Assembly: GCA_945891385.1 (NCBI GenBank)
Contig: CAMDDJ010000028.1
Coordinates: 1-38,454, forward strand
Length of the DNA stretch: 38,454 nucleotides
Source of the DNA: Candidatus Kuenenia stuttgartensis
GTDB lineage: Bacteria; Planctomycetota; Planctomycetia; Pirellulales; UBA1268
Direction of reading: 5' to 3'
Below, piece after piece: positions 1 to 7,434 of the stretch. A program made the translations under genes and the position numbers. Every line of letters begins with the position of its first letter. Within the stretch, counting starts at the first letter, position 1. The notes under the pieces are model-generated. The model was not told the DNA's origin, ran no database searches, and worked only from the letters and a program-made list of their open reading frames with translations.

Positions 1-333
1 CGGACGCAGGTCTTCGGCGAGTGTTACTCCCACACGATCGTCGATCTCGACGCGCCCGAGCGAGGCCTGCTCTGGCGGTGGACGGTGCGGGGCGACTGGA
101 AGCTGATCGTGCCCGCCGCCGCGCCGCCGGGCCTGCTGACGAGCCGGGGGCAGATCGTCGATGAGCGGTCTCGGGGCAAACACGAACGGGGTGAGGCCGA
201 ACTCTATAACCTGGCCGTCGATCCGCGGGAGAACCGCGACGTGGCCGCCGATCACCCCGACTTGATCCGTGCCCTGCGGGAATGCATCGACGCCTGGTGG
301 ACGCCGAAGGATGCCGCGGCTGGGATTGACTGA
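1..333 (+). CDS. Sulfatase, C-terminal part only (5' end outside window)
   Basis: The frame is open from base 1 to the TGA at 331-333, so only the last 110 residues are present. What can be seen is the typical C-terminal subdomain of a secreted planctomycete sulfatase: a WTVRGDWKLI strand (the usual 'R.g.wKLI' of these enzymes), then ELYNLAVDPRENRDVAADHP, the family's 'eLYdL..DP.E..NLA..p' signature, and a closing helix ending DAWWTPKD. The catalytic CxPSR region lies upstream of the window. Sulfatases of this type hydrolyse sulfate esters, usually on polysaccharides, in the periplasm or outside the cell. The following Cys-rich gene starts 43 bases after the stop on the same strand and may be co-transcribed. 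The family is confident; the substrate is unknown. Confidence 0.85.
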   Translation, partial: RTQVFGECYSHTIVDLDAPERGLLWRWTVRGDWKLIVPAAAPPGLLTSRGQIVDERSRGKHERGEAELYNLAVDPRENRDVAADHPDLIRALRECIDAWWTPKDAAAGID

Positions 334-376
334 GCCTCCCGAGACTGCGAATAATCGACCGAGAGGATGAAGGGTT

Positions 377-859
377 ATGAACGGATGGCGTCAGTTTCGG
401 CAGACACCCCGCGACCGACCAGGATTTCGTACGTCCGTTCACCTAAATCGCTTCTGTGCCGTGCTCTGCGTCCTCGCAATAGCGCATGCGGCGGCGGTCT
501 TTCGTTGCGATGCCTGCGCTGCCGGAGCGTGCGCAGCTAGCAGGGCTGGATGCTGTGGCGGTGTGGTTGCGGCCGAGCGTCAATGCCCGCTCTGCAGGGC
601 GGAAGCTGGCGACGAATGCGACGAGTCGCAGCCACAGGATTCGGCCCCGTGCCGGTGTGCGTGGAAGGCGAAGACCACGCAGCCAATGACATTCGCGCGG
701 GATGCCTCGCTCGACCGGCACGAAGTAGCCAGTGGCGGCTCGCCGCTTGGGCGAGACCAGTTCGATGTTCTGGGACACGTGCCGACGGCCGTCGTCCTGC
801 CGTGGGTTCCGCTTCCCGATCGACCGGCCCGAATCCTCTACGGGGTGTGGCGGAATTGA
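377..859 (+). CDS. Cys-rich exported hypothetical protein
   Basis: 160 residues, starting at an ATG preceded by a purine-rich GAGAGGATGAAGG stretch that can serve as ribosome-binding site. Residues about 24-42 (NRFCAVLCVLAIAHAAAVF) form a hydrophobic segment like a signal peptide or anchor. The next 55 residues hold ten cysteines, including CDAC, CC, CPLC and CRC, a density suggesting metal or disulfide chemistry outside the cytoplasm. The C-terminal half lacks cysteine and ends ILYGVWRN. I recognise no domain family. It sits just downstream of one sulfatase and upstream of another Cys-rich gene on the same strand. Frames on the other strand and in other phases are open here too, so coding status rests on start context, signal-like segment and cysteine pattern. 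Confidence 0.55.
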   Translation: MNGWRQFRQTPRDRPGFRTSVHLNRFCAVLCVLAIAHAAAVFRCDACAAGACAASRAGCCGGVVAAERQCPLCRAEAGDECDESQPQDSAPCRCAWKAKTTQPMTFARDASLDRHEVASGGSPLGRDQFDVLGHVPTAVVLPWVPLPDRPARILYGVWRN

Positions 860-991
860 GCAGCCCGGCCGGATGTTCAGCCGGCGGGGTGTTCCCGTCG
901 CACTGAGCGGTCGGCTGTTCCGGCTGATTTCCGTGTCACATGGCGTGGTCACGGACATTCTGTCCACATGTTTCCCCAGGAGGATTCTGTC

Positions 992-1219
992 ATGAAATCT
1001 TTACTGTTGATCTCCGCGCTGGCCCTGACCTCGGCCATGCCGGTTGGAATGGGACTTCTGTCGAAGGCGAGCTGCGGGTCTTGCCCGTGCTGCGGCTGCT
1101 GTGAGAGCGATTCGTGCACGTGCGCGGATTGCCGCTGCGACTGCTGCTCCGACACGGGCTGTGCCGGCAGTGAGCCGGCCTGTGGCTCGAACTGCTACAG
1201 CCAGTCCGAGTCTCGTTAA
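992..1219 (+). CDS. Small secreted metallothionein-like Cys-rich protein
   Basis: 75 residues. The start at 992 is chosen over an in-frame ATG at 968 because a strong AGGAGG lies at 979-984, the right distance from 992. MKSLLLISALALTSAMPVG is a classic signal peptide. The mature part is almost only Cys, Ser, Asp, Gly and Ala: 15 cysteines in about 45 residues, in CPCCGCC, CTC, CRCDCC and similar clusters. That composition fits a metallothionein-like metal chelator or a disulfide-rich secreted peptide, but I cannot assign it to a named family. Its lower-GC start (AAATCTTTACTG), strong ribosome-binding site and strong terminator directly after the stop suggest a well-expressed transcript ending here. 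Confidence 0.75.
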   Translation: MKSLLLISALALTSAMPVGMGLLSKASCGSCPCCGCCESDSCTCADCRCDCCSDTGCAGSEPACGSNCYSQSESR

Positions 1220-1241
1220 TCCGGGTGTCAGCCCGTGTTTC

Positions 1242-1285
1242 CCGCCGGGTGGCCCGTCTCACACGGGCCGCCCGGCGGCTTTTTT
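1242..1285 (+). terminator. Strong intrinsic (Rho-independent) terminator
   Basis: A 16-bp GC-rich stem (left arm 1242-1257, right arm 1263-1278, one G.T wobble at 1250/1270) closes a five-base CTCAC loop and is followed by C and six Ts at 1280-1285. It begins 22 bases after the stop of the Cys-rich gene, so it ends that transcript and insulates the sulfatase that follows. Confidence 0.92.
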
Positions 1286-1373
1286 CTGACTGCGATCGTT
1301 TGACGCCCGTGTCCGAACAATCGAGAAAGAATGCCCAGTACACCCTTTGATCCTTGAAGGAAGGAGCGACGGC

Positions 1374-2930
1374 ATGCGCCCCGCAAACGGCGTGAACACC
1401 CGGTGGATGTGGCTGCCCGCGCTGCTCGCCTCACTCGGCACGGCAGGGGCCGCCGACTCGCGGCCGAATATCCTGTTCTGCATCGCCGATGACTGGGGCT
1501 GGCCAGACGCCGGGGCATACGGCGAGGCTGCCGTCCAGACACCCGCCTTCGACCGAGTGGCCCGTGAGGGCGTTGTCTTCACCAACGCGTTTGTGACGTC
1601 GCCATCCTGCACGCCTTCGAGAAATTCGACCCTCACCGGTCAGTGGCACTGGCGGCTCGGCGCCGGGGCGAATCTCTGGAGTTCCCTGGCCCCAAACCAC
1701 CCCGTCTATCCGCTGCTCCTCGAGGATGCCGGTTACCGCATCGGCTTCTGGAGCAAGTCGTGGGGGCCCGGCGACTGGCGGGCGCTCGGCCGGACCAGGC
1801 ATCCCGCGGGCGACGAGTCGTCCCGGGGATTCGCCGAGTTTCTGGCCGCGCAGCCGCCGGGCCGGCCCTTCTGCTTCTGGCTCGGCTCCCACGATCCGCA
1901 CCGGCCCTACGCTGCCGGCAGTGGCGCTGCCGCGGGGATCGATCCCGCCCGACTGCGCGTCCCGGCCGACCTTCCCGACTGCGAGACCGTGCGTCGCGAC
2001 CTGGCCGACTATCTCTTCGAGGTGCAGCGGTTCGACAGTGGCGTCGAAGCGGCCCTGGCGGCGCTCGACGAATCGGGAGCGGCCGCCAACACGATCGTGG
2101 TGATCACCGGCGACCATGGCATGCCATTTCCCCGGCACAAGTGCCACCTCTACGACTCGGGCACCCACGTGCCGCTGGCGATTCGCTGGCCTGGAGTGAT
2201 CGTCCCAGGCCGGACGGTGACCGACTTTGTGTCACTAGCCGACCTTGCCCCGACGTTTCTGGAGGCGGCTGGGCTCGCTGTTCCCGCCGCCATGACGGGC
2301 CGATCCTTGCTGAGCGTGCTCCGCGCCCCCGAGTCGGGCCGGATCGATCCAACCCGTGACCACGTGATCACGGGCCGCGAACGGCACACCCCGGCCCAGG
2401 AAGCTCCGAGCATGGCCGGCTACCCGATGCGAGCCATCCGCACAGATGAATGGCTCTTTATTCGAAACTTCGAGCCGAATCGCTGGCCGAGCGGCTGCCC
2501 CGAAGGCTCCACCCAGGGGTGGCAGTTTGCCGACTGCGATGACAGTCCCACCAAAAGGCTCTTGCTGAGCGACCGTGAGAATCCCGCCATTCGCCCGTTC
2601 TTCGATCAGGCCTTCGCCAAGCGGCCGGCGGAGGAACTCTTCGATCTCCGGACCGATCCCGACCAGCTGCACAACCTGGCAGCCGATCCGGCGCACGCGG
2701 ACGTGAAGGCCGAACTCGAGCGGCGATTAACGGCCGAACTCGTCGCCACGAACGACCCGCGGATCTTGGGTCGAGGCTCCGACCTCGAGAGCCACCCTTA
2801 CTTTGGAGACATGAAGGGGCGGCGAACCACGAGGCAGCCGAGGGCCGCGCCCGCCACGGCCAGGGCGGCGACCGATGGTTCAGGCACGACCGCCGCGACG
2901 CCCGCCGCGGCCGGGGCCGCCGGAAAGTAG
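1374..2930 (+). CDS. Sulfatase (heparan N-sulfatase-like, secreted)
   Basis: 518 residues from the ATG at 1374, chosen because GGAAGGAG lies at 1359-1366; a TTG at 1347 in the same frame has no such site. An N-terminal signal peptide (WMWLPALLASLGTAGAADS) precedes the alkaline-phosphatase-fold core: NILFCIADDWGW gives the first metal-binding aspartates (D39, D40), and SPSCTPSR gives the sulfatase signature CxPSR with Cys79 as the residue expected to be converted to formylglycine. TGDHGM supplies the second metal site, and KCHLYDSGTHVPL and GRERH are family landmarks. The enzyme should remove sulfate from glycans outside the cytoplasm and needs a formylglycine-generating enzyme not seen in this window. 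The usual family end is near residue 475. The last 44 or so residues are Ala/Thr-rich and antisense to the neighbouring PEP-CTERM gene (2798-2930), so the tail looks like stop-codon loss. Confidence 0.93.
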   Translation: MRPANGVNTRWMWLPALLASLGTAGAADSRPNILFCIADDWGWPDAGAYGEAAVQTPAFDRVAREGVVFTNAFVTSPSCTPSRNSTLTGQWHWRLGAGANLWSSLAPNHPVYPLLLEDAGYRIGFWSKSWGPGDWRALGRTRHPAGDESSRGFAEFLAAQPPGRPFCFWLGSHDPHRPYAAGSGAAAGIDPARLRVPADLPDCETVRRDLADYLFEVQRFDSGVEAALAALDESGAAANTIVVITGDHGMPFPRHKCHLYDSGTHVPLAIRWPGVIVPGRTVTDFVSLADLAPTFLEAAGLAVPAAMTGRSLLSVLRAPESGRIDPTRDHVITGRERHTPAQEAPSMAGYPMRAIRTDEWLFIRNFEPNRWPSGCPEGSTQGWQFADCDDSPTKRLLLSDRENPAIRPFFDQAFAKRPAEELFDLRTDPDQLHNLAADPAHADVKAELERRLTAELVATNDPRILGRGSDLESHPYFGDMKGRRTTRQPRAAPATARAATDGSGTTAATPAAAGAAGK

Positions 2931-4417
2931 TTGCCCTGGCCGTAGGCCCCGGCGGTGTTGACGCTCACCAAATCGAACACGTTCGTGACCCGGTCGTAGT
3001 TGAAGTCGCCCTGGCTCCAGTTGGACGTCGCCCCGGTGCCGTACTTTCCCGAACTGTTGATACTCACGAGGTCGAACACGTTGACCGCACCGCTCAGATC
3101 AACGTCGCCCGGAGCGGCAAACGAGACCCGTGCCGTACCGTCCGCCGCCACCACGTAGCCGACCGCCCGGGTGCCACCCGAGGCGGCCGCCGCGGTCGAG
3201 GTGATCCCGGTCGTCCCGTTCCAGGCACCGCCATTTCTTCCGGCCACGAGATCCGTTCGGAGCGACGCGGCCGTGCTCCCGCCTGGCGCGATCGTCATCT
3301 GGCCAGCCCCCAGGTCGAGCAGCCCGCCACCGACCTCCTTGTCCACGAGCAGGCTCGCGGCCGCCACCGTCAGCCGTGCGTCCGACGAGAGCCGCATCAC
3401 ACCGCCGCCTGTCACGCCGACCGCCGGAAGCCCTGCGACCGTGCCCGCATTGATCAGGAGCGAACTGATGCCGTTGACGGCATCGACGATCAGGTTCGCC
3501 GCTGTGATCGTCCCGCCTGCCACGGTCACCGTCGGCACCCGCGGTGCGATTCCCGCCGCGATCTCCAGGGCGGATCCGCTGGCGACCGTCACGCTGCTGG
3601 CCGCCACGGCGTCGCCGGTGGCCAGCACGAGCGTGCCGGCCGCGACGGTCGTTGGGCCGCCGTAGGCGTTGGCAGCGTCGAACACGAGCGTTCCGGCCCC
3701 AGTCTTGGTGACCGAGCCGGCCGAGGCGATCGTGGGATAGCCCGCCTCGGCCTGGGTCTTGGTGCCCGTCGGCACGTCGATCGTCACCTGCCATGGCGAG
3801 ATGATCGACACATCGTCCACGAGCACGAAACTCTGCGGATCGAGCGAAGCCTCGAGCAGCGGGAGCTCGGAAAAGGTGGCCCCCAACTGGGAGCTCGCGT
3901 TGTACACGGGAACGGCGGCGATCGTGTCGATCACGTCGAGACCCGTTCCGATCACGGTGCCGAACACGGCGTAGTTGAAGTCGAGCCCGGGGCTGTCGGT
4001 GACGTTGAAGTACCACTGGCTCGTGGCGCTGTCGGGATCACTCGTGCGGGCCATCGCGATCGTGCCCCGCAGGTTGGCGGTGCTCGCCTCGAGCGGAATC
4101 GGCGGGTCGGCCGGCACCGGCAGGATTTCGGTTCCTTGGAGAAAAAACCCGCCGCCCTGGATGATCTGAATGCCGAACGGGTTATAGGTGGTGCTCCGAT
4201 GAAAGATGGTCGAGGTGTAACGGTCGGTCGTCACGTAGTCGAGGAAGTTGGCCACGGTCACCGGCATGGTGTCGTCGAAGAGATCGACGTCGAATACCCC
4301 GAGGTTCGTCGTGAACCGCACGACCGTGCCGGCCCAGGCCGCGAGCGGGCTGAACAGGATCCAGGCGACACCCACAGTCACCGCGACATTCCGGCCCGAG
4401 CATTGACGCAGACCCAT
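2798..4417 (-). CDS. Secreted cyclophilin-type PPIase with PATR, dockerin and PEP-CTERM
   Basis: 539 residues with a modular exported architecture. Residues 1-29 are a signal peptide (ILFSPLAAWA). Residues 31-190 form a cyclophilin-type peptidyl-prolyl isomerase domain: IFHR at 71-74, IIQGGGF, GTIAMAR, SQWYFNV and YAVFGTVIGTGLDVID. Residues 235-270 hold an autotransporter-associated beta-strand repeat (KTGAGTLVFDAANAYGG..TTVAAGTLVL). Residues 437-495 carry two dockerin-like loops (GDVDLSGAVNVFDLVSIN and GDFNYDRVTNVFDLVSVN). Residues 511-539 are a PEP-CTERM sorting tail: VPEP, a hydrophobic helix, then RR. It is probably sorted by an exosortase and displayed at the surface or in an extracellular matrix, with calcium-dependent docking. 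An AGAGG site lies just upstream of the ATG. Its 3' end overlaps the convergent sulfatase gene by 133 bases. Confidence 0.92.
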   Translation of the reverse strand: MGLRQCSGRNVAVTVGVAWILFSPLAAWAGTVVRFTTNLGVFDVDLFDDTMPVTVANFLDYVTTDRYTSTIFHRSTTYNPFGIQIIQGGGFFLQGTEILPVPADPPIPLEASTANLRGTIAMARTSDPDSATSQWYFNVTDSPGLDFNYAVFGTVIGTGLDVIDTIAAVPVYNASSQLGATFSELPLLEASLDPQSFVLVDDVSIISPWQVTIDVPTGTKTQAEAGYPTIASAGSVTKTGAGTLVFDAANAYGGPTTVAAGTLVLATGDAVAASSVTVASGSALEIAAGIAPRVPTVTVAGGTITAANLIVDAVNGISSLLINAGTVAGLPAVGVTGGGVMRLSSDARLTVAAASLLVDKEVGGGLLDLGAGQMTIAPGGSTAASLRTDLVAGRNGGAWNGTTGITSTAAAASGGTRAVGYVVAADGTARVSFAAPGDVDLSGAVNVFDLVSINSSGKYGTGATSNWSQGDFNYDRVTNVFDLVSVNTAGAYGQGNYFPAAPAAAGVAAVVPEPSVAALAVAGAALGCLVVRRPFMSPK

Positions 4418-4531
4418 GCAAACCTCTGGGAGTTGGAGAGGTGACGACCTCAGCGGATCCTGTTCACCCGGTCTCCTTCGGTTATCGGTCGCGGGGCTTC
4501 CGGCTGCAAGCCAGCGGTCGATGCCTCCGAC

Positions 4532-4553
4532 CGGGCCTCGTCAGAGAGGCCCG
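4532..4553. other. Hairpin in the 4418-4663 intergenic region
   Basis: Between the divergent PEP-CTERM and methyltransferase genes (246 bases) the clearest structure is an 8-bp perfect inverted repeat (4532-4539 and 4546-4553) around a 6-base loop. There is no T-tract, so it is more likely an operator or leader hairpin than a terminator. I saw no convincing promoter here. The region is less GC-rich near 4575-4655. Confidence 0.35.
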
Positions 4554-4663
4554 CGACGCTGCGAACTCGACTTTACTCGGCCGGGACAGGGGCGATACAA
4601 ACCCCTCAACCGCCGGGAGACTCGGTTTTCGGGCGACTCACTTTTTCGGAAGCGAAACGAGCC

Positions 4664-5398
4664 GTGAACGCAGCCGTCGAACCCGCCGCCTCGTTCACGA
4701 CCGCGGGCCACTGCCCCGTCTGTGCCGGTCCCGCCGAATTCGTAGCCACCGGCCCCTGGTGGCGCGACTCCTTCGGCTGCACCGGGTGCGGCAGCATCCC
4801 TCGGGAGCGGGCCCTGATGCTCACGATCGATCGCTGGTTTCCCCAGTGGCGAGAGGCGGTCATCCACGAGTCGTCTCCCTGCCACCGCTCAACCAGCGCC
4901 CGGCTGGCCAACGAGTGCCCAGGATACATCGGGTCACAGTTCTTCGAGGACTTCCCCGACACACCCCAGGTCAACGGCATCCGCAACGAGAACCTGGAGC
5001 GGCTCTCGTTTCCCGACGCAAGCGTTGATCTCCATGTCACACAGGACGTGTTCGAGCACGTCCTCGACCCCGACGTCGCCTTCCGCGAGATCGGCCGCAC
5101 GCTCCGCCCGGGCGGCATGCACGTGTTCACGGTGCCCCTGGTCAACAAGCATCGCCCCTCGGTCACCCGAGCTCGCGTCGAGAACGGCGAGATCCGCAAC
5201 CTGCTGCCGCCGGAATACCATGGGAATCCGGTCGGCGATGGTCGGGCCCTCGTGGTGACCGACTGGGGCTACGACATCTGCAAGCGGATCTACCAGGCCT
5301 CGGGCCTGTTCACCCACATGCTCCACATCGACGACCTGCATCACGGCATCCGGGCCGAATACATCGAGATCCTGGTGACCGTGAAGCCGACGAATTGA
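4664..5398 (+). CDS. SAM-dependent methyltransferase with N-terminal zinc ribbon
   Basis: 244 residues from a GTG. The N-terminus carries a zinc-ribbon-like pair CPVC (C17, C20) and CTGC (C39, C42), followed by the conserved SIPRERAL. The rest resembles a class I methyltransferase of the Methyltransf_11 type: the strand 'SVDLHVTQDVFEHVLDPDVAFREIGRTLRPGG' (about 118-149) matches the motif around 'D.v...dvfEHv.d...al.Ei.RvLkPGG', and HVFTVPLV follows. The glycine-rich SAM loop (motif I) is not recognisable: the expected place reads VIHESSP, a degeneration I believe is shared by a subfamily of zinc-ribbon methyltransferases. The substrate is unknown. The ribosome-binding site is weak (GGAAGCGAAACGA). 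A GC hairpin follows 12 bases after the stop. Confidence 0.8.
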   Translation: MNAAVEPAASFTTAGHCPVCAGPAEFVATGPWWRDSFGCTGCGSIPRERALMLTIDRWFPQWREAVIHESSPCHRSTSARLANECPGYIGSQFFEDFPDTPQVNGIRNENLERLSFPDASVDLHVTQDVFEHVLDPDVAFREIGRTLRPGGMHVFTVPLVNKHRPSVTRARVENGEIRNLLPPEYHGNPVGDGRALVVTDWGYDICKRIYQASGLFTHMLHIDDLHHGIRAEYIEILVTVKPTN

Positions 5399-5409
5399 CC
5401 GCTCCACTC

Positions 5410-5426
5410 CGCGGGGCACCCCCGCG
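5410..5426 (+). terminator. Possible weak terminator hairpin
   Basis: A perfect 7-bp GC stem (5410-5416 with 5420-5426, loop CAC) starts 12 bases after the methyltransferase stop. No T-run follows, so termination would have to be weak or Rho-assisted. It may only be a processing or stability hairpin. Confidence 0.3.
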
Positions 5427-5479
5427 CGAGCAATGCCTCCCGCCCGTTCACCCAGTTTCACACTCGCTTGGAGTTCACC

Positions 5480-5893
5480 GTGGTCAGGATCACCGCCCGC
5501 TATGTCGGCGACCTTCGCTGCGAGGCCACCCACGAGCCGTCGGGCTCGAGGCTCACGACCGACGCCCCGGTGGACAACCACGGCAAGGGTGAAACCTTCT
5601 CCCCGACCGACCTGGTCGCCACCGCCTTGGGCGCCTGCATGATGACGATCATGGGCATCGTCGCCGACCGCCATGGCATCGACCTGACGGGCATGACGGC
5701 CGAGACCACGAAGGTCATGTCGGCCACGCCACCCCGCCGGATCGCCTCGCTCGTGACCCGCCTCACGCTCCCGCTGCCCGCCGATCACCCGCAGCGGGAC
5801 CTGCTCGAGCGTGCGGCCCACACCTGCCCGGTCCACCAGAGCCTCCATGCCGAGATCGACAAAACGGTCGAATTCGTCTGGGCAGGCGGATGA
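5480..5893 (+). CDS. OsmC/Ohr-family peroxidase-like protein
   Basis: 137 residues. I prefer the GTG at 5480 over the TTG at 5468: GGAG at 5470-5473 is well placed for it, and the resulting start MVRITARYVGDLRCEATH matches the usual YhfA/OsmC beginning. The family's two reactive cysteines are both present: C53 in LGACMMTIM and C116 in HTCPVHQSL. FSPTDLVATALG is the conserved pre-helix motif. OsmC-type proteins reduce organic hydroperoxides with thiol donors in the cytoplasm. The last 47 coding bases (5843-5889) are repeated exactly at 7757-7803, next to katG. In that second copy the frame would continue GGSS and stop at 7813, so the present stop (TGA 5891-5893) may have come with the inserted DNA that follows. 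Before insertion, osmC and katG would have been adjacent and convergent. Confidence 0.92.
   Translation: MVRITARYVGDLRCEATHEPSGSRLTTDAPVDNHGKGETFSPTDLVATALGACMMTIMGIVADRHGIDLTGMTAETTKVMSATPPRRIASLVTRLTLPLPADHPQRDLLERAAHTCPVHQSLHAEIDKTVEFVWAGG
5843..5889 (+). repeat. 47-bp direct repeat, copy 1 (3' end of osmC)
   Basis: Exactly identical, base for base, to 7757-7803. This copy encodes the last residues of the OsmC protein (LHAEIDKTVEFVWAGG). The two copies bound the ATPase/IS91 block. Confidence 0.95.
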
Positions 5894-6030
5894 TCGGCCA
5901 CAGGACTCCGACCGCTGTCAGTCATTCCGATGGGCGAGCACGAAGTCGATCAACGACTTGGATGCGAGGCTCATGATGCCGGCCGGCGACGGCTGGTCGA
6001 TGGCAACCGGGGCAGGCACCGCCCTAAAAA

Positions 6031-6067
6031 CCTTGCATATCGAAACCGTCGGTTTTATTATGCAAGG
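6031..6067. promoter_or_regulatory. Nested palindrome overlapping ATPase start (operator candidate)
   Basis: An interrupted palindrome centred on base 6049: outer arms CCTTGCAT (6031-6038) and ATGCAAGG (6060-6067), inner arms AAACCG (6043-6048) and CGGTTT (6050-6055), with 4-base gaps on each side. The right outer arm contains the ATG at 6060. The stretch is AT-rich against its surroundings. The symmetry and position suggest a binding site for an autoregulator or an RNA hairpin hiding the start. No regulator gene is adjacent, so autoregulation is inference. Confidence 0.6.
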
Positions 6068-7295
6068 CATGAAGCGAGCCTGCGAGCCCCTGTTGTCCGA
6101 ATATTTGGCTGATTTCCCCTGCGTCGCCATCATCGGGCCTCGGCAGTGCGGCAAGACAACGCTGGCGGGTTCTCTGCCCGCCGCTTGGCGGCGGTTCGAC
6201 CTGGAAAAAGCAAGCGATCGGGATCTCGTCGCCCGCGATCCCGAGCTCTTTCTCCGTTTGAATCCGCGGCAGGTCGTGATCGACGAGGCGCAGCTGCTGC
6301 CCGATCTCTTTCCGGCCCTGCGGGTCGCCATCGATGCCGACCGTTCTTTGGCCGGCAGGTTCGTGATCACTGGCTCGAGTTCTCCATCGCTCCTGCGGCA
6401 CGTGTCGGAAACGCTGGCTGGCCGCATCGCCACGATCGAACTGGCGCCTTTCTCATGGAGCGAGGTACACCCTCCTCCGGACGGACCGAGTTTCGCCGAC
6501 CTGCTGGCCGACCGCTCGGCGACCGCTGCGGCGTTCCTCGCACTGCGGGCCCGCGGCGACATCGGGCAGGTGCACGACTATTGGCTGCGCGGCGGCTACC
6601 CCGAGCCCTGGCTCAAGCCGGGCCCACGGTTTCGGGCCACGTGGATGTCGCAGTACGTCAAGACCTACGTCGAACGCGACATCGGCCGGCTGTTTCCCGG
6701 TCTGGACCGAGACCGGTTTCGGCTTTTTCTCCAGCACCTCGCCGGCCTCTCTGGAACGATCATCAATCATTCCGACGTTGCCCGTGGCCTGGGCGTCTCC
6801 CCCCCGACCGCGCGGGACTACTTCGAGATCGCTCATGGCACGTTTCTCTGGCGGCGGCTTCCGCCTTATGTGAAGCATGCGACGAAGCGGCTCGTCAAGC
6901 ATTCCAAGGGGCACTTGCGTGACAGCGGCCTGCTGCACCGCCTGCTCCATCTCGCCGATCTCGACTCCCTGCTCGGCCATCCCCAGGCGGGGCGATCGTG
7001 GGAGGCGATGGTGAGCGAGGAGATTCTCAGACAGCTGGAATGGCGAGGACTCGACTGCGGCGCGTTTTTTTACCGCACCTCGGCCGGCGCGGAGATCGAT
7101 CTCGTCCTCGAGGGCGATGTCGGGCTGGTGCCGATCGAGATCAAATACTCCAGCTCGATCGACCGCCGACGCCTGGCGGCCCTGCGGGAGTTCGTCGCCG
7201 AGCGGCGGTGCCGGTATGGCCTCGTGATCACCAACGACAGCCAGCCACGGCTCCTCGACGAGGCGATCGTCGCAGTCCCGTTCTCGCACCTCTGA
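6060..7295 (+). CDS. AAA_14 / DUF4143 ATPase
   Basis: 411 residues from the ATG at 6060; a second in-frame ATG at 6069 is equally possible. N-terminal P-loop ATPase domain: Walker A GPRQCGKT (26-33), Walker B QVVIDEAQ (71-78) and the sensor-like strand FVITGSSS (101-108). The C-terminal DUF4143 part ends with a PD-(D/E)xK-like signature: GAEIDLVLE (E345, D347), then PIEIK (E360, K362). This is a widespread family of uncharacterised ATPases with a C-terminal nuclease-like fold, common in bacteria and archaea and patchily distributed. Suggestions in the literature range from DNA-linked roles to selfish or toxin-like genes; none applies with certainty. All motifs are intact, so it is probably functional. 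It lies in the inserted block between osmC and katG, and its start is embedded in a palindrome. Confidence 0.9.
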   Translation: MQGMKRACEPLLSEYLADFPCVAIIGPRQCGKTTLAGSLPAAWRRFDLEKASDRDLVARDPELFLRLNPRQVVIDEAQLLPDLFPALRVAIDADRSLAGRFVITGSSSPSLLRHVSETLAGRIATIELAPFSWSEVHPPPDGPSFADLLADRSATAAAFLALRARGDIGQVHDYWLRGGYPEPWLKPGPRFRATWMSQYVKTYVERDIGRLFPGLDRDRFRLFLQHLAGLSGTIINHSDVARGLGVSPPTARDYFEIAHGTFLWRRLPPYVKHATKRLVKHSKGHLRDSGLLHRLLHLADLDSLLGHPQAGRSWEAMVSEEILRQLEWRGLDCGAFFYRTSAGAEIDLVLEGDVGLVPIEIKYSSSIDRRRLAALREFVAERRCRYGLVITNDSQPRLLDEAIVAVPFSHL

Positions 7296-7434
7296 GTTGC
7301 CCGACGCGAAAACGCCAGGCCGGCTCGTGGCCGCGATCCGGGTCGAGGAACAAGGCGGGCGTCCAGAGCCTTGCGACTGGCTGGTGGCGAACCGCTCCGT
7401 CCCGCGGATAGTGCACGGCCGTTTCATCACGCCG

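Noticed and set aside
5918..6007. Minus-strand reading ending IMSLASKSLIDFVLAHRND
   Set aside because: It looks somewhat protein-like and may be a relic of another gene's 3' end, but it runs antisense to the ATPase and I cannot name a family.
5811..6059. Upstream extension of the ATPase frame into osmC
   Set aside because: The family's N-terminus begins at the ATG at 6060 or 6069; the extension overlaps osmC and reads across the palindrome.
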